This document shows positions 38,238-45,708 of a DNA stretch of 64,000 nt, piece after piece (position 1 is the first letter of the stretch; every line of letters begins with the position of its first letter). The position numbers and the translations under genes are program-made. The notes under the pieces are model-generated. The model saw nothing but the letters and a program-made list of their open reading frames with translations, ran no database searches and was not told the origin of the DNA. This DNA comes from Desulfacinum infernum DSM 9756. Its GTDB lineage: Bacteria > Desulfobacterota > Syntrophobacteria > Syntrophobacterales > DSM-9756. The DNA lies in contig NZ_FQVB01000011.1 of assembly GCF_900129305.1 (NCBI RefSeq), positions 1-64,000 of the forward strand, read 5' to 3'.

Positions 38238-39143
38238 TCACGGCCGAAGAAACTCCTCCACCAAACGATCCCAGCTGAGATGCGCCACGTTGCCATAGAT
38301 ATCCTCGATCACCTCACCACCGGTGGCTGCCAGGGGCAGTTCCGTGTCCACGGCAACGAGCGATTCCAGTCTGTGGGTTTCCGCGAGGAGCCAGTTTCGA
38401 GCGGCGTCGTCCGTGTAGAGTTCTTGGAGGTCGCGCTTGAGATGTGTCGGTTCGATGACCAGCAGCCAACCGTCTCCGTAGGGGTCCCGCTTGGCCCGGT
38501 CGGGCGATTCCACCGCCGCGTGGTTGCGAGCCACCACCACGCCGTCCATGGGGGACACCAAGGGAGCGATCTTGTCTTCCCGCCGGAAGGTCCAGCCTGC
38601 GTGGTTCCGTTCCAGGTGGGCTCCCAGGCGGGGTAGCCGGATCTGAGTGATATATCCTAACAAGCGCATGGTGAAATCATCAACACCTATTCGCACCAAC
38701 CCACCGTGCTCCACGCGGGCCCACGTGTGGCGCCGGTGGTAGTAGGTTTGGTCTGCCATCCAAAATCCGGCCACGTTTCGGACCGGCGGCCTTCCGGTCT
38801 CTCCCGTCAGGGTACGGGTTTCCTGAACCTGGTCGAATTCGCAGGTGGCGCAGTCGTAGGCGTTACCGCAGAGCCGGAAGGGCACGCTGGCCGAAAGCAT
38901 GTGGCGGCATTCCTTTTGGCCGTAGGGCTTGGCCTGGTAGGGCGCCCGCCAGCTCTCCAGCCGTTCGTCCCCTTCCTTCAGCCGCCCGCTCATGGCCTTG
39001 TCGAAGGCGCAGGTGAGACAGTTGTAGGCGTTGTCGCAAAGCTTGAAGTTGATGACCCCGGCCTTCATCCACACGCAGGGAAGCTCCCCTTCCAGGCCGA
39101 AGACCTGCATCCTTTGCCTCTTCTTGGCAGCTTTTTCCTTCAT
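38238..39143 (-). CDS. GcvH-like protein with duplicated cysteine motif; lipoyl-lysine position is Asp
   Basis: A 301-residue protein. The N-terminal 110 residues hold a duplicated motif, FKLCDNAYNCLTCAFDKAM and FRLCGNAYDCATCEFDQVQ, each preceded by another Cys (ELPCVWM and KECRHML), which suggests two metal sites. Residues 135-260 align without gaps to glycine cleavage H protein (HTWARVEHGGLVRIGVDDF, LLGYITQIRLPRLG, then DPYGDGWLLVIEP). At the lipoyl-lysine position it reads FRREDKIAP: the aligned residue is Asp, with Lys one place on. A normal lipoyl carrier is therefore uncertain. Start ATG 39143 has GGAGG eight bases upstream. It lies next to hdrC but behind a terminator. Confidence 0.88.
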   Translation of the reverse strand: MKEKAAKKRQRMQVFGLEGELPCVWMKAGVINFKLCDNAYNCLTCAFDKAMSGRLKEGDERLESWRAPYQAKPYGQKECRHMLSASVPFRLCGNAYDCATCEFDQVQETRTLTGETGRPPVRNVAGFWMADQTYYHRRHTWARVEHGGLVRIGVDDFTMRLLGYITQIRLPRLGAHLERNHAGWTFRREDKIAPLVSPMDGVVVARNHAAVESPDRAKRDPYGDGWLLVIEPTHLKRDLQELYTDDAARNWLLAETHRLESLVAVDTELPLAATGGEVIEDIYGNVAHLSWDRLVEEFLRP

Positions 39144-39597
39144 GGCGTCACCCTCCCGTGTTGGGGTTTTCTGGTCGCTAAAGTGAGCAATCGCCATGCC
39201 AGCCGACGGGAAGGTCGTAGGCCAACGGGTTTCTTCGCCGCTGTGGGAGCGGCCTTGGCCGTGATCGGCCTCCCCCCAGCCCGAGTCCTCCAGAAAGGTT
39301 CCCCGTAGGGCGGGCCCTTATCCCCCGCGGATCTCCATCGTTTGGACCATCGCGCCGCAACGGTCCTCCGGCGCTTCAGCACCGGTCTTGCTAAAGCTTT
39401 CCCGGGCCGCGGCCGAAAACGGCGCCCGGAGGCAAAAAGGCTTTTCTTTCCGAGCCCGCGGATGTCTAATTCTTAGACAAGTTCCCCGTCCCCATCTCGG
39501 CGAAAGCTGGCAGGGCGGGGCCGGGCGGTGGTCGATGAAAATTTAAACAGGCTGTTCTTTTTTTCGGCACAGGAAACGGGAGGTGGGCGGGATTGCC
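39144..39597. other. 454-bp divergent region with a palindrome and a REP-like hairpin
   Basis: No gene is seen between the GcvH-like gene and the sensor-kinase gene. The region contains GC-rich inverted stretches, a REP-like CTGTGGGAGCGGCCTTGGCC at 39241-39260, and a perfect palindrome at 39463-39479 listed separately. No clear sigma-70 or sigma-54 promoter was found by eye. Confidence 0.5.
39463..39479. promoter_or_regulatory. Perfect 7-3-7 palindrome, possible operator
   Basis: TGTCTAA, spacer TTC, TTAGACA. It lies about 120 bp before the sensor-kinase gene and 320 bp before the GcvH-like start, in a divergent region and next to a regulator gene. It is too short in loop to be a terminator and lacks a T-run. 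A dimeric regulator site is a reasonable guess. Confidence 0.45.
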
Positions 39598-41124
39598 ATG
39601 CAGCGGCAAAGGCCCATGAAGATCGCCGTCATCGGCGGGGGAAAGCGATGCCGGGCGTTTCTTGAGATGATGGATGCCCGGAGGTTTCCCCGGCTTCAGG
39701 CCCAGATCGTGGCCGTGGCCGATCCGGACGATTCGGCCGAGGGGATCCGCCTGGCCCGGACCATGGGGATCCAAACCACGGCGGATTACCGCGATTTCTA
39801 CGAGATCCCCGATCTGGACCTGGTCATCGAGCTCACCGGAAACGAAGAGCTCCTGGAGGATTTTTTGAGCCACTACCCGGCCAAGGTCCGGGTGCTGGAA
39901 GCGGCCATCTCCCGCCTTTTCGGAGACATCATCCGGTTCCAGGAGGAGTATCTTTTCCGGGAGCGGCAGCTGGAACTCATCGAGGGGATCGCCGACAGCA
40001 TCTTTTCCAGCATTCGCGACCGGGTGCTCATCATGCAGCCCGATCGAAAGATTCTGGACGCCAACGACGCGTTCCTGGAATGGACGGGCATGGGCAAGGA
40101 TGATGTGATCGGCGCCTTCTGTCACCAGATCACCCACCGCACGCTCACCCCCTGCTCCCATAATGGTCTTCACTGTCCGCTGGACGAATGCCTCCAGACG
40201 GGCGGAACGGGTCATGCCATCCACGAGCACTACGACCGCAACCAGGCCGTTCGCTATTGCGAAATCACCACGGTGCCCCTTAAAAACCGCAAGGGGTCCG
40301 TGGAGCTGGTGCTGGAGATTCTCCGGGACATCACCGACGAACTGGAACAGAAGCTGGAACAAAAGACACGGGCCCTCAAGCGGGACCTGGCCCGGCTCAT
40401 CCATGAAGACAAGATGATCGCCCTGGGAAAGCTGGTGGCCAGCGCGGTACACGAAATCAACAACCCCCTCTCGGGGATCCACGCCCTGGCGCGGCTCATG
40501 CGCAAGCAGCTGGAACAGGGCCTGAGTCCGGAGGATGTGGAGCAGTTCAAGTATTACTTGAGTCTCATCGATACGGAATCGGCCCGGTGCAGCGCCATTG
40601 TGGGCAATCTTCTCTCCTTTTCCCGCCAGCAGAAGCTGGAAAAGCGCCTTTTCCGGCTGAATCAGGTGGTGGACCGGGTGGTGTTGCTGAGCAAACACAA
40701 AATGCAGCTGCAGCAGATCGACCTGGTGCTCGATCTGCAAGAAGACCTGCCGGAAATCGAAGGCGATCCCGGCCAGATCCAGCAGTGCCTCATCAACCTC
40801 ATCTTCAACGCCATGGAGGCCATGCCCGACGGGGGGCGGCTGACCATCCGGACGGCCCACGACGAGACCCGGGGCGAAGTGCGCCTGGAGGTGGAGGACA
40901 CGGGCGTGGGGATTCCCCAGGAGATGATGTCTCAAATCTTTGAGCCCTTTTTCAGCACCAAGAGCCAGGACAAGGGCGTGGGCCTGGGTCTCTCCGTTGT
41001 TTACGGCATCGTGAAGGAACATCGCGGAACCATCTATGTGAAGAGCCGGGTGGGCGAAGGCGCCCGCTTCATTGTCCGTTTTCCGTGCAGGCAGGAGAGC
41101 CGGGGGGAACAGGGGCGGTCATGA
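39598..41124 (+). CDS. Sensor histidine kinase with N-terminal Rossmann-like (Gfo/Idh-type) domain
   Basis: A 508-residue soluble kinase. Residues 7-110 read as a dinucleotide-binding fold: MKIAVIGGGKRCRAF, then AQIVAVADPDDSAEGIRLAR, DYRDFYEIPDLDLVIELTG. A PAS-like domain follows (about 140-245, ILDANDAFLEWTGMGKDDVIG). The H-box is ASAVHEINNPLSG with His about 285. The ATPase domain has the N-box NLIFNAMEAMPDGG, DTGVGIP and VGLGLSVVYGIVKEH. The start is uncertain (GTG 39583, ATG 39598 or ATG 39616). Its stop overlaps the regulator start by four bases. The fold suggests that it binds NAD(P) or a similar ligand and reports on redox state; this is inference. Confidence 0.9.
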   Translation: MQRQRPMKIAVIGGGKRCRAFLEMMDARRFPRLQAQIVAVADPDDSAEGIRLARTMGIQTTADYRDFYEIPDLDLVIELTGNEELLEDFLSHYPAKVRVLEAAISRLFGDIIRFQEEYLFRERQLELIEGIADSIFSSIRDRVLIMQPDRKILDANDAFLEWTGMGKDDVIGAFCHQITHRTLTPCSHNGLHCPLDECLQTGGTGHAIHEHYDRNQAVRYCEITTVPLKNRKGSVELVLEILRDITDELEQKLEQKTRALKRDLARLIHEDKMIALGKLVASAVHEINNPLSGIHALARLMRKQLEQGLSPEDVEQFKYYLSLIDTESARCSAIVGNLLSFSRQQKLEKRLFRLNQVVDRVVLLSKHKMQLQQIDLVLDLQEDLPEIEGDPGQIQQCLINLIFNAMEAMPDGGRLTIRTAHDETRGEVRLEVEDTGVGIPQEMMSQIFEPFFSTKSQDKGVGLGLSVVYGIVKEHRGTIYVKSRVGEGARFIVRFPCRQESRGEQGRS

Positions 41125-42470
41125 CGGGACGTTTCAAGATTTTGGTCATCGATGATGAGCTCATCGTTCGCGAGTCCCTGGTGGGCTGGCTCAAGAAGGG
41201 CGGCTACCACGTGGAAGGGGCTTCGGGCGGACGGGAAGGCCTGGAGCGCCTGGAACGGGAAGACTACGATCTGATCTTCCTGGACATCAAGATGCCGGAC
41301 GTGAGCGGCATGGAGGTGCTCAAGCAGGTCAAAGAACGCTATGCCTCCACCATGGTGGTGATGATCACCGCCTACGGGTCCGTGGAGACGGCGGTGGAGG
41401 CCATGAAACTGGGCGCCAACGATTATCTCATGAAGCCCTTCGAGCCGGAGCAGCTCACCCTATTGGTGGAAAAGCTCCAACAGCACAAACGCCTCCTCGA
41501 TGAAAACCTCCTCTTGAAACAACAGATCGCCACCACCGCCGCCGAGCGATACCAGGACATCGTGGGGATCTCGGAACCCATGCAGGCCCTTTTCCAACTC
41601 ATCGAGGAAGTGGCCGCCGTGGATTCGCCCGTGCTCATCCGGGGTGAGACGGGCACGGGAAAGGAACTGGTGGCCAAGGCCATCCACGCGCGCAGCCCCC
41701 GGCGTTTCGGTCCCTTCGTACCCATCAACTGTGGAGCTTTCACGGAAAGCCTGCTGGAAAGCGAGCTTTTCGGCCATGAAGTGGGATCGTTCACCGGGGC
41801 CACCAAGGCCAAGAAGGGCCGGCTGGAGATCGCCCAAGGCGGGACGCTCTTTCTGGACGAAATCGGGGAGATCCCCATGAAGATGCAGGTGGATCTCCTG
41901 CGGGTCCTGGAAGAACGGCGCATTCACCGGGTGGGAGGGACCCGGGACATCCCGGTGGACTTCCGGCTCATCTCCGCCACCCACCGGGACCTGAGCCGGG
42001 AAATGGAGCGGGGCCATTTCCGGCAGGATTTCTATTTCCGGCTGAATGTCATTGAGATCCAGGTGCCTCCGCTCAGGGAGCGCCGGGAGGACATTCCGGT
42101 GCTGGCGGAGCACTTTCTGGGCAAATTCCGTCGTGAGACCAACAAGCCGTTGGAGGGCTTCGATGCGGGGGCGCTGGAACTGCTGTGTGCCTACGACTGG
42201 CCGGGAAACGTGAGGGAGCTGGAAAACGCGGTGGAGCGCGCCGTGGTGCTCACCAAGGGCCGGAGGTTGCAGCGGGACGATTTCGCCTTTCTCTTTCGGG
42301 GGGGCGCTCCCAGTGAGCCCCATTCCCTCAAGGAGATGGAGCGGCTTCACATCCAGCGGGTCCTCTCCCTGTGCGGGGGCAACATCAGCCGGGCCGCCAA
42401 GCTGTTGGAGATCAATCGAACCACGCTCCACAACAAAATCAAGAAGTATGGTTTGCGGGTGAACGGGTGA
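41121..42470 (+). CDS. NtrC-family sigma-54-dependent response regulator
   Basis: A 449-residue regulator. The receiver domain has the acidic pair DDE (about 11-13), phospho-accepting Asp 54 in IFLDIKMPD and a Lys in LMKPF near 104. The AAA+ domain has Walker A GETGTGKE (about 175) and Walker B LFLDEIGE. The sigma-54 contact loop reads GSFTGA instead of GAFTGA. A Fis-type helix-turn-helix ends the protein (SRAAKLLEINRTTLHNKIKKYG). The start overlaps the kinase stop by four bases (ATGA), so the two are a co-translated two-component pair. Target genes are unknown; no consensus sigma-54 promoter was seen nearby. Confidence 0.95.
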   Translation: MTGRFKILVIDDELIVRESLVGWLKKGGYHVEGASGGREGLERLEREDYDLIFLDIKMPDVSGMEVLKQVKERYASTMVVMITAYGSVETAVEAMKLGANDYLMKPFEPEQLTLLVEKLQQHKRLLDENLLLKQQIATTAAERYQDIVGISEPMQALFQLIEEVAAVDSPVLIRGETGTGKELVAKAIHARSPRRFGPFVPINCGAFTESLLESELFGHEVGSFTGATKAKKGRLEIAQGGTLFLDEIGEIPMKMQVDLLRVLEERRIHRVGGTRDIPVDFRLISATHRDLSREMERGHFRQDFYFRLNVIEIQVPPLRERREDIPVLAEHFLGKFRRETNKPLEGFDAGALELLCAYDWPGNVRELENAVERAVVLTKGRRLQRDDFAFLFRGGAPSEPHSLKEMERLHIQRVLSLCGGNISRAAKLLEINRTTLHNKIKKYGLRVNG

Positions 42471-43069
42471 CGGGTGCAACCCAAGCAGACAGGCGATCTT
42501 CCGGGACTGGGGGCGTGGTGGGCGTGGTTCCTCTGGGGGACGTGGGCGGGGTGGCGGTGCGGATTGTGGCGGCCAATGTTCAGGCGGTCCTGGGACTGGC
42601 CACGGATATCTTGGAGCCGCGCCCCTTGCCCGAATCGGCCTACCTGGCCGACAGGCATCAGTTCGACGCGTCCAGGATCGTGGCCCACATGGCCGCATGG
42701 ACGGATCTTCCCGGACACCGTCGGATCGTGGGGCTGGCTTCGGTGGACCTGTGCGTGCCCATCCTCCGTTTCGTGTTCGGGGAGGCTCAGATAGGCGGCC
42801 GGTTCGCTCTGGTTTCGGGGGCGAGGCTCAGGCGGAATGCGGACGGGGGGGAGGCGCCCCTGGACCGGTATTACGAGCGGCTGGTGAAGGTGGCTTTGCA
42901 CGAGTTGGGCCACACCCTGGAGATCTATCATTGCGACACGCCGGGATGCCTCATGCAGTTCAGTCCGTCCGTCCAACACCTGGACCGGCTGGACGTCCTT
43001 TTTTGTCCCCGCTGTTTTTTTGTGCTCCGAAGGGCGGTCCGGGCCCTGGTCCAAGCCCCGGATGCGTGA
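42467..43069 (+). CDS. amzA: Archaemetzincin-type zinc metalloprotease
   Basis: A 200-residue protein of the archaemetzincin family. The zinc site HELGHTLEIYHC (His at about 145, 149 and 155) is followed by DTPGCLMQFSPSV, LDRLDVLFCPRC, the family pattern of a metzincin Met-turn plus extra cysteines that bind a second zinc. The family consensus has Gly after the second His motif (HTLGLRHC); here it is Glu (HTLEIYHC). The start GTG 42467 overlaps the NtrC stop by four bases; the frame remains open upstream but inside the regulator gene. It looks like the third gene of the kinase-regulator operon. Substrates of bacterial archaemetzincins are not known. Confidence 0.88.
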   Translation: MTGATQADRRSSGTGGVVGVVPLGDVGGVAVRIVAANVQAVLGLATDILEPRPLPESAYLADRHQFDASRIVAHMAAWTDLPGHRRIVGLASVDLCVPILRFVFGEAQIGGRFALVSGARLRRNADGGEAPLDRYYERLVKVALHELGHTLEIYHCDTPGCLMQFSPSVQHLDRLDVLFCPRCFFVLRRAVRALVQAPDA

Positions 43070-43159
43070 AAAAAATCGTGACCTCAATGGGCAATTTCTT
43101 TCCCTGTGCAGTGCGGATGGACCGTGGGGGGTGAAACATCATCGGATCCGGTTGACAGC

Positions 43160-43188
43160 TTGACAAGGAAATGCCCATCCGATATATG
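43160..43188 (+). promoter_or_regulatory. Promoter for the selenoprotein mvhD-metV-metF operon
   Basis: TTGACA (43160-43165), 17-base spacer, TATATG (43183-43188). Another TTGACA begins eight bases upstream. The leader would be about 140 bases. In the 265-bp gap (43070-43334) nothing else is assigned. Confidence 0.6.
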
Positions 43189-43334
43189 CTCAGCGTGTGA
43201 AAATTGTCCCATTTCGCCAGCTTCCCCAGTGCGGCCGGCACCCCGCACGACGCCGACGGGCCCGTGGGACGATGGAGGCGCGATGGGTCGGGGGATGACG
43301 AGCCGTTTCCAGAAACCCCACCGAAGAGCTGCCT

Positions 43335-43799
43335 ATGGAACCTTTTGAACCGCGTATCGTGGCTTTCTGTTGCATGTACTGAGCGTACACGGCGGCGGAC
43401 CTGGCAGGTTCGATGCGGCTCGACTACCCGCCCAATGTGCGTATTGTCAATGTCCCGTGCACCGGGCGGGTGGACATGCTCCATCTGCTCAAGGCCATCG
43501 AAAACGGCGCCGACGGGGTCTATGTGGCCGGATGCCACGAAGGGGAATGCCACTTCCAAAACGGCAACCTGAAGGCCAAGCGCCGGGTGGCGGCGGTCAA
43601 AGAGATCCTGAAAGAGGTGGGGCTGGAGCCGGAGCGTGTGGAGATGTTCCATGTGGCCGCTTCCGACGGCCCCGGCTTTGCCGCCGCTGCGCGGGAGATG
43701 ACCGAAAGGATCCGCCGTCTGGGCCCGTCGCCCGTCAGGGGGGCGGCCGAAGAGGATCCTCTGTGGGAAGGCGGTGGGGCCGAGGCCATGAGCACATGA
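43335..43799 (+). CDS. mvhD: Selenocysteine-containing MvhD-family iron-sulfur subunit
   Basis: Read from ATG 43335 through an in-frame TGA at 43380-43382 (codon 16) to TGA 43797-43799, the product has 154 residues: MEPFEPRIVAFCCMY, then Sec, then AYTAADLAGSMRL. The remainder PPNVRIVNVPCTGRVDMLHL, AGCHEGECHFQNGN and LGLEPERV-like text matches the cysteine paralogue at 28456-28863, which has Cys at residue 16. Homology on both sides of the TGA, with no frame change, fits selenocysteine rather than a stop. A GGU triplet, typical of the SECIS apical loop, comes 24 bases after the TGA inside GCAGGUUCGAUGC, which can fold. The ribosome binding site is weak (GAAGAG). It precedes metV and metF. The C-terminal tail is acidic. 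Known family members include selenoproteins. Confidence 0.88.
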
Positions 43800-43897
43800 C
43801 ATTTTGGGGGTGCGGTTCGATCTGACTGCACCAGAAGGGATGTGACCGGTCATTTGGCAAGGCATGCGTGGAGGCATGCCGGGGGAGGAAAGGATCC

Positions 43898-44569
43898 ATG
43901 GTTGTTGCAGAACGCAAACCCATCGAGGAGATCCTTGCGATGGTCGCCGACTTCAAAAAGGTGCTTCTGGTCGGCTGCAAGGGTTGCGTGACGGTCTGCT
44001 GTGCCGGAGGAACCAAAGAGGTGGGCATCTTGGCCTCCGCGCTTCGGATCGCCAGAAAAAAGGCAGGAAACCCGCTGGAGGTGGTGGAGCACACCCTGGA
44101 GCGTCAGTGCGATCCGGAATACGTGGATCAGCTGGCCCCCATGATCAAGGAAAACGGTTTCGACGCGGTCCTTTCCATGGCCTGCAGCGTGGGGCCCCAG
44201 TTCATCGCCAAGAAGTATCCCATCCAGGTCTTCCCCATGCTCAACACCACCTTCATCGGCGGCGCGTTGGAGCACGGCGTGTGGGCGGAATTCTGCCAGT
44301 CCTGCGGCAACTGCATCATCCACAACTTCGGAGGCCTGTGCCCCATCGCCCGGTGTTCCAAGAGCCTCATGAACGGTCCGTGCGGCGGTTCGGCCAACAA
44401 GCAGTGCGAAGTGAGCCCGGAGATCGACTGTATCTGGCACTTGATCTACGACCGCATGGTGGAACTGGGCAAGGTGGAAAAGCTCCGCACCGTCTTTCCC
44501 ATCAAAGACTGGTCGACGAGCCGTGATGGTGGTCCACGCAAGATCGTGAGGGAGGATTTGAAGCTATGA
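43898..44569 (+). CDS. metV: Methylenetetrahydrofolate reductase zinc-binding subunit MetV
   Basis: MetV is the small partner of MetF in acetogens and related anaerobes and carries iron-sulfur and zinc sites. The 223-residue product has CKGCVTVCCAGGTKEVG near the N-terminus and the C-terminal cysteine-rich MetF-associated zinc-ribbon text FCQSCGNCIIHNFGGLCP, ARCSKSLMNGPCGG. Start ATG 43898 is preceded by GGGAGGAAAGGA; a start 30 bases upstream would add ten residues. It follows the selenoprotein mvhD by 98 bp and overlaps metF by four bases. This indicates a MetVF complex tied to Hdr/Mvh-type electron transfer, as described for Moorella. Confidence 0.93.
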   Translation: MVVAERKPIEEILAMVADFKKVLLVGCKGCVTVCCAGGTKEVGILASALRIARKKAGNPLEVVEHTLERQCDPEYVDQLAPMIKENGFDAVLSMACSVGPQFIAKKYPIQVFPMLNTTFIGGALEHGVWAEFCQSCGNCIIHNFGGLCPIARCSKSLMNGPCGGSANKQCEVSPEIDCIWHLIYDRMVELGKVEKLRTVFPIKDWSTSRDGGPRKIVREDLKL

Positions 44570-45492
44570 AAGCCGGAAGCAATCTGGAAAAGGTTTTGAC
44601 CAGCGGGCATTTTGCGGTCACTGGCGAGCTGGGTCCTCCCCGGGGTGCGAGTGTGGAGGCCGTGGAAAAGAAGGCCGGCTACCTGAAGGGCATGGTGGAC
44701 TCCATCAACGTGACCGACAACCAGACGTCGGTGGTGCGCATGTCCAGCGTGGCTGTCTGCAAGCTGCTGGTGGACATGGGTCTGGAGCCCAACTTGCAAA
44801 TGGTCTGCCGCGACCGCAACCGGATCGCCATGCAGAGCGATCTTTTGGGGGCCTACGCCCTGGGGATCCGAAACGTCCTGTGCCTGTCGGGCGACCACAA
44901 CAAGTTCGGGGACCATCCCCAGTCCAAAAACGTCTTCGATGTGGACTCGGTCCAGCTCATTTCCATCGTGAAGAAGCTTCGCGATGAGGGCAAGATGCTG
45001 AGCGGCCAGGAATGCGAAGGCGTGCCCAGGTTCTTCATCGGAGCCGCCGCCAACCCCTTCGGCGATCCCTTCGAATTCCGGGTAACGCGTCTTGCCAAGA
45101 AGATCGACGCCGGGGTGGATTTCATTCAGACCCAATGCATCTACAACATGGAAAAGTTCCGCAAGTACATGCACATCGCCCACGAAGAGGGTCTCACCGA
45201 GAAGTGTTACATCATGGCCGGCATCACGCCCCTCAAGTCCGTGGGCATGGCGCGCTACATGGCCAAGTTCGTTCCCGGTCTGGATGTGCCCGATTACTAC
45301 ATCGAGCGCCTCAAAGGCGTGGAAAAGAGGAAGCAGGCCGAGGAAGGCATCAAGATCGCCGTGGAACAGATCCAGGAGATCCGGGAAATGCCCGGCGTGG
45401 CCGGCATCCACCTCATGGCCATCGAGTGGGAACACAAGGTGCCGGAGATCATGGAAGCGGCGGGCCTCCTGCCGCGGCCCAAAGTGGACTGA
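44566..45492 (+). CDS. metF: Methylenetetrahydrofolate reductase MetF
   Basis: Interconverts methylene- and methyl-tetrahydrofolate using FAD, the last folate step of the Wood-Ljungdahl methyl branch. The 308-residue product is a TIM-barrel with the family's FAVTGELGPPRGA start, VTDNQTSVVRMSS, MVCRDRNRIAMQSDLLGAY and LCLSGDH. FFIGAAANPFG, FIQTQCIYN and MAGITPL follow. ATG 44566 overlaps the metV stop (ATGA). It lacks the regulatory domain of eukaryotic enzymes, as expected. With MetV and two MvhD-type proteins in the region, electrons probably come through an Hdr complex rather than directly from NADH (inference). Confidence 0.95.
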   Translation: MKAGSNLEKVLTSGHFAVTGELGPPRGASVEAVEKKAGYLKGMVDSINVTDNQTSVVRMSSVAVCKLLVDMGLEPNLQMVCRDRNRIAMQSDLLGAYALGIRNVLCLSGDHNKFGDHPQSKNVFDVDSVQLISIVKKLRDEGKMLSGQECEGVPRFFIGAAANPFGDPFEFRVTRLAKKIDAGVDFIQTQCIYNMEKFRKYMHIAHEEGLTEKCYIMAGITPLKSVGMARYMAKFVPGLDVPDYYIERLKGVEKRKQAEEGIKIAVEQIQEIREMPGVAGIHLMAIEWEHKVPEIMEAAGLLPRPKVD

Positions 45493-45523
45493 GGCGCACC
45501 GCCTCATCCCATCCTGTTCGCAG

Positions 45524-45553
45524 AAAAAAGGCGGGAATTTTCCCGCCTTTTTT
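45524..45553 (+). terminator. Intrinsic terminator after metF
   Basis: AAAAAGGCGGGA pairs with TCCCGCCTTTTT around a short AT loop, with the T-run built into the stem. It lies 32 bp after the metF stop and separates the metF operon from the cooC-like gene. Confidence 0.8.
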
Positions 45554-45630
45554 CTTGGCTCGGCCCGGCGGGGGCGCCGGGAGGGGGCGCGAAACCCGAC
45601 GGCCGCCGGCCGGGAAGAAGGGACCCGCGG

Positions 45631-45659
45631 TTGACACTCCCGGGAGGGCTGAATAGGAT
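45631..45659 (+). promoter_or_regulatory. Promoter for the CooC/AcsF-like gene
   Basis: TTGACA (45631-45636), 17-base spacer, TAGGAT (45654-45659). The start codon lies about 45 bases after the -10 box. Confidence 0.6.
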
Positions 45660-45708
45660 GATGCGGCTCTGAAGATCTTAATATGTCGGCGAATCAAGGA
45701 GGAAACGC

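Noticed and set aside
39500-39530. TGGCAGGGCGGGGCCGG as a sigma-54 promoter
   Set aside because: It has the GG but not the GC dinucleotide of the -12 element at the needed spacing (TGGCAC-N5-TTGC), and no other candidate was found.
43070-43334. A selC (tRNA-Sec) gene near the selenoprotein
   Set aside because: The gap shows promoter boxes but no acceptor-stem pairs, TTC arm or CCA-type end of a tRNA.
43380-43382. TGA read as a true stop, with a shortened gene starting at 43413
   Set aside because: Residues before and after the TGA both belong to the MvhD family without frame change, and the paralogue has Cys at that codon. A truncated protein would lose the iron-sulfur ligands.
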